This document shows, piece after piece, positions 13,972 through 22,465 of a stretch of 64,000 bases of DNA. The stretch's first letter is position 1. Each line of letters starts with the position of its first letter. The DNA comes from Empedobacter stercoris (lineage in GTDB: Bacteria; Bacteroidota; Bacteroidia; Flavobacteriales; Weeksellaceae), in NCBI RefSeq assembly GCF_965137335.1, contig NZ_CBCRZD010000007.1; one strand, 5' to 3'. A program made the translations under genes and the position numbers. The notes beneath the pieces are model-generated. The model was not told where the DNA came from. It saw nothing but the letters and a program-made list of their open reading frames with translations, and searched no databases.

Positions 13972-16164
13972 ATGATCCTATCGATTTGGAGGTATGCCCA
14001 TTTGACATTAGCCCTTATATCATCAGCTTTTCTTTTAATCCTTTCCACGACAGGAGTAATTTTAGCGGTTGATGCCATCAATGAGAAATCTCCGGCCTAC
14101 AAAGTCGAAAATTTTGAAAATATTACACTCGCGCAGGTTCTTCCGACTTTGCGCGAGAATTATTTTGAAATTATCGAAATAAAAGTTGATCACAACGATT
14201 TTGTAACGATTGATGCGATGGACGAAGATGGGAATCCTATTCAATCGTACATCGATCCCCATACAGGAAAAAACATTGGAGAAATCGTTCCAAAAAGTGA
14301 TTTCATCAATTGGACCACTGCCCTACACCGCTCATTATTTTTAAAAGAAACAGGACGCGCCATTGTTGGGGTCATTTCCTTTATCTTATTTTTAATTTCA
14401 GTGAGTGGATTAATCTTAGTGATTCAACGCCAAAACGGAATTTTAAATTTCTTTACAAAAGTCAATAAAGACTCATTTGCCCAATATTTTCATGTGGCAA
14501 CCGGACGTTGGTTATTGATTCCTATTGTGATCATTGGATTAACAGGAACGTTCATTTTCTTGGCACGATTAGAGCCTTTAATAGGCCAACCAACAGAAGT
14601 GGAACACCCCATCAAAGAAAATTTACCTGCCAAAGAGTTAAGCGAAATCGAATTCTTCCAAAACACAAAATTAAGGAGTGTAGAACGAATTGAATTTCCT
14701 TTTATTCCAGATGATGAAGCTGAACCATTTGTTGTTCATTTAAGAAAGAAAAGTGTAACAATCAATCAAGTGAATGGTGAAATTATGACTGAATCATTCC
14801 ATCCGTATTCAGCTGTCGTGGAAAAATTCAATATCGATTTACACACAGGTCGTACCAATGTGATTTGGGCAGCAATTTTAGGAATCGCATCACTTAATAT
14901 TTTATTCTTTATTTGGTCAGGATTTGCCATTACCTTAAAACGTACACGTACGAAAATCGGAAAAAATAAATTCAAAGCCAACGAAGCTGAAATTGTAGTT
15001 TTAGTGGGTTCTGAAAATGGTTCAACAGTTGGTTTTGCGAATAAAATTCATCAACAATTTTTAGCCAACGGAAAGAAATCCTTCATGGTTCAAATGAATC
15101 AATATGAAACGTATCCTAATGCTGAACATATCGTGGTTTTTACTTCCACTTATGGAATTGGAGATGCGCCCGCGAATGCCAAGAAATTTGAAGAATTAAT
15201 TGCTCAATATCCGCAACCACAAAAGGTTAAATTCTCAGTCGTAGGATTTGGTTCAAGAGCTTACTCCGATTATTGTGGCTACGCGGTGAAAGTGGATCAA
15301 TGGTTCGAAAAACAAGCTTGGGCAACACGTTTATTGGATTTAAAAACCATCAACGATAAATCCCTGGAAGAATTTACGAATTGGGTGATTGCTTACAAAG
15401 AGGCTACGGATATTCCTTTAGCGACAACGCCAGCCATGTATGTGGGGAAAGCACCAAAATTAAAAGATTTAAAGGTGATTTCTTCGACACAAATTACCGA
15501 TGAAGATGCCACTTTTACAGTAGTTTTAGATACAAAGCACAAGTTTAAATCGGGCGATTTATTGGCCATTTATCCTGCCAACGATCATCGCGAACGTTTG
15601 TATTCGATTGGTAAAGTCGAGAACAAATTGCAGTTGATTGTGAAGCTACACGAATTTGGTTTAGGATCTCAATTTTTACACCACTTAAAAGCTGGTCAAT
15701 CCATCAAAGCACGCGTCGTAAAAAACAAAGCGTTTCATTTTCCGAAACAAGCATCTAAAGTAATTATGATTGCGAATGGAACCGGAATTGCGCCATTTTT
15801 AGGAATGGTAGATGAGAATAAAAAGAATGTCGAAACGCATTTATATACAGGTTTTAGATTTGATAATTACATCACAAAAGGGTATCAACAATTTGCGGAA
15901 GATCAAATCGAAAAGAATCATTTAACGCAATTTCATATTGCTTTTTCTCGCGAAGAAAATAAACAGTATGTGATGGATCTAGTTCGAAGAGATGCGAAAT
16001 TCTTTGCAGAAATATTACAACAAAATGGTGTCATCATGATTTGTGGTGCCTTAGCGATGCAACACGATGTCGAGAAAGTATTGGAAGAAATTTGTCAAAC
16101 CCATCTCAACCAATCATTCGATCATTTTAAATCAAATGGACAGTTTTTAACGGATTGTTATTAG
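13972..16164 (+). CDS. PepSY-domain membrane flavoreductase (PepSY + flavodoxin + FNR)
   Basis: 730 residues. The PepSY_TM part (1-325) has four likely membrane helices near 11-33, 129-151, 179-199 and 299-322, with a histidine just before each (H10, H119, H174, H291) that could bind heme. A cytosolic flavodoxin domain follows (about 341-475, FMN loop S-E-N-G-S-T at 347-352). The last domain is ferredoxin-NADP-reductase-like, with FAD motif R-L-Y-S-I-G (542-547) and NADPH-binding N-G-T-G-I-A-P-F (602-609). The layout suggests electrons pass from NADPH through FAD and FMN across the membrane. The likely acceptor is the DUF2271 protein encoded one base upstream. Annotated relatives are often called sulfite reductase flavoprotein, which is only domain similarity. 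Confidence 0.88.
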   Translation: MILSIWRYAHLTLALISSAFLLILSTTGVILAVDAINEKSPAYKVENFENITLAQVLPTLRENYFEIIEIKVDHNDFVTIDAMDEDGNPIQSYIDPHTGKNIGEIVPKSDFINWTTALHRSLFLKETGRAIVGVISFILFLISVSGLILVIQRQNGILNFFTKVNKDSFAQYFHVATGRWLLIPIVIIGLTGTFIFLARLEPLIGQPTEVEHPIKENLPAKELSEIEFFQNTKLRSVERIEFPFIPDDEAEPFVVHLRKKSVTINQVNGEIMTESFHPYSAVVEKFNIDLHTGRTNVIWAAILGIASLNILFFIWSGFAITLKRTRTKIGKNKFKANEAEIVVLVGSENGSTVGFANKIHQQFLANGKKSFMVQMNQYETYPNAEHIVVFTSTYGIGDAPANAKKFEELIAQYPQPQKVKFSVVGFGSRAYSDYCGYAVKVDQWFEKQAWATRLLDLKTINDKSLEEFTNWVIAYKEATDIPLATTPAMYVGKAPKLKDLKVISSTQITDEDATFTVVLDTKHKFKSGDLLAIYPANDHRERLYSIGKVENKLQLIVKLHEFGLGSQFLHHLKAGQSIKARVVKNKAFHFPKQASKVIMIANGTGIAPFLGMVDENKKNVETHLYTGFRFDNYITKGYQQFAEDQIEKNHLTQFHIAFSREENKQYVMDLVRRDAKFFAEILQQNGVIMICGALAMQHDVEKVLEEICQTHLNQSFDHFKSNGQFLTDCY

Positions 16165-16240
16165 CAAAATATCCGTCTAATTTCTCCATAATTTTGAAAA
16201 ATTTTATCGAATACTTCAAACACTCGAAATAACGTTTAAG

Positions 16241-16302
16241 TTTCTTCAGTTCAAGTAATTCTGACAAGAATTGTATCGAGAACTAAGACGAAATTTTAAA
16301 CT
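16241..16302 (+). repeat. Dispersed intergenic repeat, copy 1
   Basis: About 60 bases nearly identical to the reverse complement of 37236-37295. The shared core includes TTCTGACAAGAAT, GTATCGAGAACT and AGACGA. Both copies lie in intergenic DNA. Its ends carry an AGTTC...GAACT inverted pair, so it may fold as RNA. Confidence 0.75.
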
Positions 16303-16329
16303 ATTTTTACTTTTCCTAATACAACATAA

Positions 16330-17337
16330 ATGAAAAATACATTTCTAAAAAATATATTCACTTTTATACTATTGTATGCTCTAATTCCGACGAATGCTCA
16401 AACGGTCGGAGTTAGAGACACAATTTTGATGGGAAGTCGTTTTCAAATTACTTTGGTTGATAAAGATTCTATTTCTGCCGAAAAAAATATTAACAAAGCA
16501 ATTGATGAAATGATTAGAATCGAAGAATTAATTTCAGATTGGAAACCAACTTCACAGGTTTCTCAAGTCAATCAAAATGCAGGAATCAAACCAATAAAAG
16601 TTGATCGAGAAGTTTTTGAATTGACAAAAAGAGCAATTTATTTTTCTCAACTTACCAATGGAGCTTTTGATATTAGTTTTGCAGCAATGGACAAAGTTTG
16701 GAAATTTGATGGCACGATGGAAGAAATTCCAACAGAAAATGAAATCAAAAAAGCGATTGAAAAAGTTGGTTATCAAAACATCTTACTTGATGAAAAAAAT
16801 TCGACTATTTTCTTGAAAAAAGCTGGAATGAAAATCGGTTTTGGATCAACAGGAAAGGGCTATGCAGCACAAAAAGCGCGAACTTATATGCAAAATTTAG
16901 GAATACAAGCTGGTATTATAGATGCTTCTGGTGATATGACAACTTGGGGAAATCAACCAAATGGTGAACCTTGGAAAATTGGAATTACAAACCCGTTCAA
17001 ACGCTTTAAAATGGCAGATATTTTAGTTATGAAAAATGCTGCTGTTACTACATCTGGCGATTACGAAAAATTTATTTTAATTGACGGAATTCGTTATTCA
17101 CATATCATCAATCCCAAAACTGGTTATCCTTCTACAGGTTTAACAGGTGTTACCGTGATTGGTCCTGATGCTGAAATGTGCAATGGTTTCAGTACTTCAA
17201 TCATGGTTTTAGGAAAAGGAAAAGGTTTAGAATTGATCAATCAACAAAAAGACTACGCTGCACTTTTAATTACAGACAAAGGAAAAATTATTCGTTCTAA
17301 AAATTACAAGAAAATAAAACAGAGTCTTGGGAGATAA
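16330..17337 (+). CDS. apbE: FAD:protein FMN transferase ApbE
   Basis: Attaches FMN from FAD to a Ser/Thr of exported flavoproteins. 335 residues with a signal peptide (1-23, ...P-T-N-A before Q). Family motifs: G-S-T-G-K-G-Y-A (172-179), I-D-A-S-G-D (198-203), A-A-V-T-T-S-G-D-Y (237-245), H-I-I-N-P-K-T-G-Y-P (258-267) and the magnesium-binding D-A-E-M-C-N-G-F-S-T-S region (280-290). It is 165 bases downstream of the flavoreductase gene in the same direction, so probably co-regulated. The DUF2271 protein two genes upstream is its likely target. Confidence 0.93.
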   Translation: MKNTFLKNIFTFILLYALIPTNAQTVGVRDTILMGSRFQITLVDKDSISAEKNINKAIDEMIRIEELISDWKPTSQVSQVNQNAGIKPIKVDREVFELTKRAIYFSQLTNGAFDISFAAMDKVWKFDGTMEEIPTENEIKKAIEKVGYQNILLDEKNSTIFLKKAGMKIGFGSTGKGYAAQKARTYMQNLGIQAGIIDASGDMTTWGNQPNGEPWKIGITNPFKRFKMADILVMKNAAVTTSGDYEKFILIDGIRYSHIINPKTGYPSTGLTGVTVIGPDAEMCNGFSTSIMVLGKGKGLELINQQKDYAALLITDKGKIIRSKNYKKIKQSLGR

Positions 17338-17454
17338 AATTTACAAATTCACTTTTTAAAATTAATATTTTAACCTAAATATTTTGATGTAAAATAAAGT
17401 GTAAGTAAAATTATTAAGAATAATTATCTTTATGCAGATTTTAACTTAAATTGT
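17338..17454. other. Spacer after apbE
   Basis: AT-rich; no terminator hairpin or ORF stands out. A TATCTTTA sequence near 17426 resembles a -7 box for the small ORF that follows. Confidence 0.4.
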
Positions 17455-17586
17455 ATGATTACTAATTCAATCTTAAAAAATGTTTATTATAATTTTATGA
17501 AAATCGGATTAATTACTTTGTCTGCAATTATGATTTTTATAGCTGGTAAAACATTTGGAGCTTTTATAAAATTATACATAATTTAA
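17455..17586 (+). CDS. Possible small membrane protein (43 aa)
   Basis: A short ORF with a hydrophobic stretch (I-G-L-I-T-L-S-A-I-M-I-F-I-A-G) that would form one membrane helix. A second in-frame ATG at codon 15 could be the true start. No family is recognised. A weak AAATCT/AGATTT hairpin with a T-run follows the stop. It may be real or chance in AT-rich DNA. Confidence 0.35.
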   Translation: MITNSILKNVYYNFMKIGLITLSAIMIFIAGKTFGAFIKLYII

Positions 17587-17658
17587 AATCTTCTTTTAGA
17601 TTTTTTTTATTTATAAAAATGTTTATATCATTGCTTTTACTTTAAAGAAATAAAAAAA

Positions 17659-17808
17659 ATGGTTACTAAAATCTCTAAATTTATATCTTCTGCAATTTTA
17701 CTATTATTAATTTATTTTAATTTTAGTGAAAATTTATATATAGTAATCTTAATTATTTCTTTCATCTTCATTTTTAAAAAAATCACGCATAAAAAAGATT
17801 ATTTATAG
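17659..17808 (+). CDS. Possible small membrane protein (49 aa)
   Basis: 49 codons with two hydrophobic segments (about 8-22 and 26-39) and a lysine-rich C-terminus (K-K-I-T-H-K-K-D-Y-L), a topology often seen in real small membrane proteins. An AAAGAAATAAA stretch precedes the ATG. No recognised family and no close neighbour in operon distance. Confidence 0.4.
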   Translation: MVTKISKFISSAILLLLIYFNFSENLYIVILIISFIFIFKKITHKKDYL

Positions 17809-17965
17809 TCTATTGAAAAAAAACTAAAACACTTCTTTGTCTAAAATAGATTTAGTTTTCCTGTACAGCAAATTACTTATCTTCTTAAAAAAAATCATCC
17901 CATTTGTAATTCGTGTTACACTTCATTTTAAATAAAAATTCGAAATTGCATCAAAATATTAAACA

Positions 17966-18577
17966 ATGAATAACGATAAAAAAGCTCATTAGGAACATTT
18001 ATATGACGTAAAAACTCCACAAGAAGTTAGTTGGACACAAGAAAAAACCGAAACTTCTTTAAATTTTATTCAATCATTTTCGGTGAATAAAACAGCAAAA
18101 ATTATTGATGTTGGCGGTGGAGAAAGTAAATTAGTTGATTTTTTATTGGAAGAAGGATACGAAAATATTTCGGTTTTGGATATTTCTGCAAATGCATTAG
18201 AAAAAGCTAAAAAACGTTTGGGCGATAAAGCTGAGAAAGTGAATTGGATTGTTGCGGATATCACCGAATTCGAACCTACAGAACAATACGATGTATGGCA
18301 CGACAGAGCTGTTTTTCATTTTTTAACAGAAGATAATGACATCAAAAAATACCAAGATTTAGTTTCGAAAGCGGTGAAAGGCAAAATGGTTATCGGAACT
18401 TTTTCAACAAATGGACCTTTGAAATGTAGCGGTTTAGAAATTAAGCAAAACGATGAAATTTCGTTAACATCTACCTTTGCTGCTGATTTTGAAAAAATAG
18501 AATGTTTTACGATAGATCACATAACGCCATTTGATACGATACAAAATTTTATTTTTTGTAGTTTCAACAAAAAATAA
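17966..18577 (+). pseudogene. Class I SAM-dependent methyltransferase with in-frame amber codon
   Basis: From ATG 17966 the frame reads M-N-N-D-K-K-A-H, then TAG (17990-17992), then E-H-L-Y-D-V-K-T-P-Q-E-V-S-W and on into an intact Rossmann methyltransferase to 18577. Relatives of this family have Trp at that place (H-W-E-x-x-Y), so a TGG to TAG change is the simplest cause. Motif I is I-I-D-V-G-G-G-E-S. A GTG at 18083 could start a shorter product that lacks the N-terminal helix. The substrate is unknown. Either an inactive gene, a readthrough case or a sequencing error. Confidence 0.8.
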
Positions 18578-18580
18578 AAT

Positions 18581-18649
18581 GCGTTAGGGATTGCAGTGGA
18601 AATCCTTTGCTGTAGAGCAAAGATTGAAACGGAAAGCCCGCTCGAACGC
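18581..18649 (+). ncRNA. Candidate structured RNA / dispersed element
   Basis: A 69-base segment, much more GC-rich than its surroundings, that folds well. The outer stem is GCGTT (18581-18585) with AACGC (18645-18649), then GGG (18587-18589) with CCC (18637-18639). Inside are GGATT/AATCC and a perfect hairpin CTTTGCT (18605-18611) gtag AGCAAAG (18616-18622). It begins three bases after the methyltransferase stop. I recall similar GGGATTG...GGAAAGCCCG sequences after genes in other Flavobacteriia, but cannot name a family with certainty. Confidence 0.55.
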
Positions 18650-18658
18650 CCAAAATAT

Positions 18659-18693
18659 AAAAATCATCTGCTTAAATCAAGTAGATGATTTTC
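18659..18693 (-). terminator. Terminator of the S41 peptidase gene
   Basis: Arms AATCATCTgCTT and AAGtAGATGATT form a stem with A/T tails. The stop codon of the minus-strand peptidase gene lies inside the hairpin. Confidence 0.75.
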
Positions 18694-20265
18694 TATTTGT
18701 AATACCTTATTGTATACTGCATTTTCTTTTTTGATATCGTTCAAAATCCAGTTTAATTCGGGATCAATTCGCTTTATTTTATGCTCTAAAGTTGGTTTAA
18801 TCTCTTGATTAGGATATACACCATGTCCCATTTCTTCTCGCTTTTCGATAGGCGAAAGATAAACTGTTCCCACCGACATTTGTAGTTTTGAATGAGGTAA
18901 CGTAAACTTAGGCATCAAACCAGCCACCGTTCCATTAAAATCGCCTCCAGTTTCTTCTCCAACAAAAAATGCACGATTCTTGAGTTGAAGATTCGTCGAA
19001 ATAAGCGAAGAAGCGGAATACGATCCTCCATTGATCATCACATACAAATTCCCTTTGTAAATAAGCGATTTGTCTATTTTTACAAACGACAAAGGTATGT
19101 TTAATTCGTATTCATTGTCCGAATTTTTGGATGTTGCAAAGTAGGTATAACCAGATCCCAACCAAAGTATCGGGTAGGTATAAGTGGGAAAAATATTGTA
19201 CAATGATTTTCCAAATGAAGTCTTATTGGCAACAATTTTTTCACCTAAAAAAGACTTCGAATCATCGACCAAATACGCATACAAATAATGTGCATCTTTG
19301 ATGAATCCTCCCCCATTATTGCGAAGATCCAATACCAAGTTTTGAACTTTATGATTTTTGATATCTGTAAAAACTTCTTTATATAACTCTTGTATCTTAC
19401 CTTTTCTAAAATCAGTTACTTTTAGCACTGCAATAGTACTGTCGTTCGTAGGAAAAGATAAATCTTTGGAATAAGCTGCCGAATTTTTGGAGTATCCATA
19501 CGTTTTTTGCTTAATTCGAACTTTTCGGTCGATTTGCTTTTGTTCTTTGGTGATTTTTGGAAGTTCCTTTTTCTCAGTTTCTTTTGATTTGGGATAAGTC
19601 CTAAATGTTTTTTTTCGGATTGGCTTATTCCCCATTAAAAAAGTAAGTTCGACTGAATCTTTAATCCCCTGCTCTAATGTAACATAATTCAAAAATGTTC
19701 GGTTGAATACATTATCTGTAAAAGTGGTGTTTTTTCCATCGCCAAAAATGCTTTTTTTGTATTTATCGTATAGATATTGTGTTGGAATATTATCTATAAA
19801 AACTAATGCTGAACCAGGATTTATTGGATTTATTTTAGACTGATCATGTATCAAAAAAACTGAATCATTTTTCCAAAAGAAACTATAATCATTAAACGCT
19901 GACTTTGAATCTTTGTATTGCTTTATTTCCTTTTTATTCAATCGTTTATAAATCGGATAAATATATGTATGTCCGTGCTCTAAACTTTCAAAAATCGGAA
20001 AAAACTTAATGTGAAAATCATTTGGTTTCAATGATTTTGTAAGGGTCTTTTTTAAACTATCAAATTTAAAATCTAATTCATTTTGAGTAAGATACATATC
20101 CAATTTTGGATGATATCTTTTTAATTTTTTGTAGGCAAAATCAACGTCTTTCTTTAGCTTATTTGCAGGGATTTTTTTATCAATATGTGCATTGTATTTC
20201 TCCACAGAAACACAACTACACATTAAAAAGAGAAACAAATAAGTAAAAAGAGACGTTAATTTCAT
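18664..20265 (-). CDS. S41-family peptidase lipoprotein
   Basis: 533 residues with a lipoprotein signal (cysteines at 16 and 18; M-C-S-C suggests Cys18 is lipidated). The C-terminal half is the tail-specific protease fold: V-L-D-L-R-N-N-G-G-G (about 305-314) and the nucleophile serine in M-I-N-G-G-S-Y-S-A-S-S. Relatives are C-terminal processing or interphotoreceptor-type peptidases. There is no clear PDZ domain in the N-terminal half, which is long and lysine-rich. Probably acts at the cell envelope. Stands alone, 25 bases from the end of the next upstream gene. Confidence 0.88.
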   Translation of the reverse strand: MKLTSLFTYLFLFLMCSCVSVEKYNAHIDKKIPANKLKKDVDFAYKKLKRYHPKLDMYLTQNELDFKFDSLKKTLTKSLKPNDFHIKFFPIFESLEHGHTYIYPIYKRLNKKEIKQYKDSKSAFNDYSFFWKNDSVFLIHDQSKINPINPGSALVFIDNIPTQYLYDKYKKSIFGDGKNTTFTDNVFNRTFLNYVTLEQGIKDSVELTFLMGNKPIRKKTFRTYPKSKETEKKELPKITKEQKQIDRKVRIKQKTYGYSKNSAAYSKDLSFPTNDSTIAVLKVTDFRKGKIQELYKEVFTDIKNHKVQNLVLDLRNNGGGFIKDAHYLYAYLVDDSKSFLGEKIVANKTSFGKSLYNIFPTYTYPILWLGSGYTYFATSKNSDNEYELNIPLSFVKIDKSLIYKGNLYVMINGGSYSASSLISTNLQLKNRAFFVGEETGGDFNGTVAGLMPKFTLPHSKLQMSVGTVYLSPIEKREEMGHGVYPNQEIKPTLEHKIKRIDPELNWILNDIKKENAVYNKVLQIENHLLDLSR

Positions 20266-20290
20266 TGGTATTCTTATAAAAGATAGAAAG

Positions 20291-21136
20291 TTACAATTTT
20301 GATGTTTTAGTTCGGTAATTATTTTGAGAAATCATTTTGATTTTCATGTTATTGACCTCCATTGTCATACTCATTGGTCCAGAAAAAGTTGATTCGTTAA
20401 TGTTTTGATCGAAAACATTCATCGTTAAACTTCCGTTTAATTTGTACTCGTCAAAGTTAATATTTAACTGACTTGGCATTTTTATGTTACCAACCGAAGT
20501 CATTTCTACATCAAAATAAGCTTTTCCATCTGCAATTTTTAGTAATTTATACACTCCTTTAATATTCATCTCGATATCAACACCTTGTTGCAAAGGCATT
20601 TTGAAAGGAATTATCACTTTATGCATATCCCCAATCTTAAAAGTTTCTTTTGGAAAAATCATAAACATAGACATCGAATTCATCATATTATCGTACAAAT
20701 CTTTCATGTTCGATAAATTCCCTGTCATTTCATCCGATGAATATTGTCTTCCTTTCTCGTTCTCAATACCATTAATCTTGATTTTTAACAATTCTTTTGT
20801 TATAGCATCTTGATCCATTGGAATTTCTTGTCCATTGACATTCATTTTAGAATCTAACTTTTTGTAAAAAATTTCGAAAGGTAAATCACCTTCTTTATCC
20901 ATTTCTTTTGTAACGGTTAAAGTTTGAAAACTCATGTCCATTTTAGTTTCCACTTGACTCAATTCATTCGAAAGTTTTTCGTCACCTGCCATTTGCATCT
21001 GCATGTTCATCTGCATATCCATGTCCATTTGATAGGATGATTCTGGGTGATATTTCAGTTTGAATTGAAATGTTTCTTGTGCAAATCCTACGAAAGAACA
21101 TGACACCATTAAAAACGTTGTAATTATTTGTTTCAT
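20291..21136 (-). CDS. Exported protein of unknown function (possibly DUF6263-like)
   Basis: 281 residues from the ATG at 21136, which begins a signal peptide (M-K-Q-I-I-T-T-F..., cleavage G-F-A before Q). The longer frame from 21208 overlaps the preceding gene and hides the signal, so I rejected it. The mature N-terminus has an unusual Met/Gln/Asp-rich repeat (M-D-M-D-M-Q-M-N-M-Q-M-Q) followed by beta-rich sequence. It may belong to the Bacteroidota DUF6263 group; I am not sure. The methionine run could bind a soft metal, but this is speculation. Confidence 0.6.
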   Translation of the reverse strand: MKQIITTFLMVSCSFVGFAQETFQFKLKYHPESSYQMDMDMQMNMQMQMAGDEKLSNELSQVETKMDMSFQTLTVTKEMDKEGDLPFEIFYKKLDSKMNVNGQEIPMDQDAITKELLKIKINGIENEKGRQYSSDEMTGNLSNMKDLYDNMMNSMSMFMIFPKETFKIGDMHKVIIPFKMPLQQGVDIEMNIKGVYKLLKIADGKAYFDVEMTSVGNIKMPSQLNINFDEYKLNGSLTMNVFDQNINESTFSGPMSMTMEVNNMKIKMISQNNYRTKTSKL

Positions 21137-21143
21137 TATTGAT

Positions 21144-21743
21144 TTATTTAACTTCTTGATAAAATTCTTGAATAAAATTCTCCATGTATAGATGACGTTT
21201 TTCTGCAATTTGTTTTGCTGTTTTAGTGTTCATCAAATCTTTTAATCTAAATAATTTATCATAAAAATGTTGTACACTTGATGCATCTTTCGAGTTATCA
21301 TACGGATTATACAAAATGCTGCCTACGCTCCCACCATAAGCAAAACAACGCGCAATTCCGACAGCTCCAATTGCATCCAAACGATCGGCATCTTGCACTA
21401 TTTCTGCTTCTATTGTAGTTGGTTTATTTCCTTTACTAAACGAAACTTGCGAAACAATTTCTAAAATACGTACAATCGTTTCTTCCTCAACCTGAATAGA
21501 TGCTAAAAACGCTCTAATTAACTTTTCAGATTTATCTACTCCATCATGCAATTTATAATCACCAATATCATGTGTCCAAGCAGCTAATTCGACTAAAAAA
21601 GGGTCTGCATCTTCAGTTTCTAAAATCTTTTTAGCGTTCGTTACTACACGTTCGATATGAAAATAATCGTGTCCAGTTCCTTCATCTAAAAAGGTTTTCT
21701 TGATATAAGCTTGTGTTTGAGCAAGTATGTCTTTTTTATTCAT
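21144..21743 (-). CDS. HD-domain phosphohydrolase
   Basis: 199 residues starting at the ATG 21743 (M-N-K-K-D-I); the frame extends to 21794 but the extra 17 residues are not family-like. Metal ligands of the HD fold are visible: H in G-H-D-Y-F-H-I-E-R-V, H-D in T-H-D-I-G-D-Y, and a later D in Q-D-A-D-R-L-D-A. It resembles the uncharacterised YedJ-type hydrolases. The substrate is not known. It lies just upstream of the Met-rich exported protein (seven bases) and may be cotranscribed with it. Confidence 0.85.
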   Translation of the reverse strand: MNKKDILAQTQAYIKKTFLDEGTGHDYFHIERVVTNAKKILETEDADPFLVELAAWTHDIGDYKLHDGVDKSEKLIRAFLASIQVEEETIVRILEIVSQVSFSKGNKPTTIEAEIVQDADRLDAIGAVGIARCFAYGGSVGSILYNPYDNSKDASSVQHFYDKLFRLKDLMNTKTAKQIAEKRHLYMENFIQEFYQEVK

Positions 21744-21855
21744 GCTAAAAAATATTTTCGAGTTTAAAAGTACATCAGAATCGTTATTCAACAAACTTGA
21801 ATCTTCAGAATTAATTTAATCATCACTTTTAAAAGAATTATTTATAAAAAAATTG

Positions 21856-21863
21856 TATATTTG
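21856..21863 (+). promoter_or_regulatory. rpsP promoter -7 box
   Basis: TATATTTG, a full match to TAnnTTTG, 50 bases before the rpsP ATG; the transcript would have a leader of about 47 bases. Confidence 0.6.
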
Positions 21864-21913
21864 CACCTCAAATTTGTAAAACGGGACGAGTTCCCCAAAT
21901 AATTAGTTATACT

Positions 21914-22441
21914 ATGGCTACAAGAATTAGATTACAAAGACATGGTCGTAAAGGAAAACCATTCTTTCACATCGTAGTTGCTGACTCAAGAGCAAAACGT
22001 GATGGTCGTTTCATCGAAAAATTAGGTACTTACAACCCAATTACTAACCCTGCAACAATTGAATTAAACATTGATTCAGCTGTAGAATGGTTACAAACAG
22101 GTGCTGAGCCATCTAATACTGCTAAAGCTTTATTATCTTACAAAGGTGCTTACATGAAAAAACACTTATTAGGTGGTGTTGCTAAAGGAGCATTTTCTCA
22201 AGAAGAAGCTGAAAAACGTTTTGAAGCTTGGTTAGAAGCTAAAGATGCAAAAGTTCAAGCTAAAAAAGACGGTTTAACTTCAGGTGCTGCTGCTGCTAAA
22301 GCTGCTGCATTAGAAGCTGAAAAAGCTGTTAATGATGCGCGTGTAAAAGCTGCTCAGGAAGCTGAAGCTGCTGCACAAGCGGAAGAAACTCCTGCTGAAG
22401 AAGCAGAAGGTACAACTGAAGAAGTTGCTACAGAAGAATAA
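21914..22441 (+). CDS. rpsP: 30S ribosomal protein S16 with long C-terminal extension
   Basis: The S16 core occupies about residues 1-85 (T-R-I-R-L-Q-R-H-G-R-K-G-K-P-F at 3-17). The rest, to 175, is an alanine-, lysine- and glutamate-rich, probably helical and then acidic tail, roughly doubling the usual length of S16. Extended S16 is common in Bacteroidota. Cotranscribed with rimM, the maturation factor of the 30S head, 24 bases downstream. Confidence 0.97.
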   Translation: MATRIRLQRHGRKGKPFFHIVVADSRAKRDGRFIEKLGTYNPITNPATIELNIDSAVEWLQTGAEPSNTAKALLSYKGAYMKKHLLGGVAKGAFSQEEAEKRFEAWLEAKDAKVQAKKDGLTSGAAAAKAAALEAEKAVNDARVKAAQEAEAAAQAEETPAEEAEGTTEEVATEE

Positions 22442-22465
22442 TTTTTAAGTTCAGAGAAGTTCCAG

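Noticed and set aside
16165..16329. Break between the flavoreductase and apbE as separate systems
   Set aside because: The spacer has no clear terminator, the genes are co-oriented and functionally matched, so I kept them as one module while noting the repeat insertion.
21137..21208. Longer N-terminus for the Met-rich exported protein
   Set aside because: It overlaps the HD hydrolase gene and would bury the signal peptide; the ATG at 21136 fits better.
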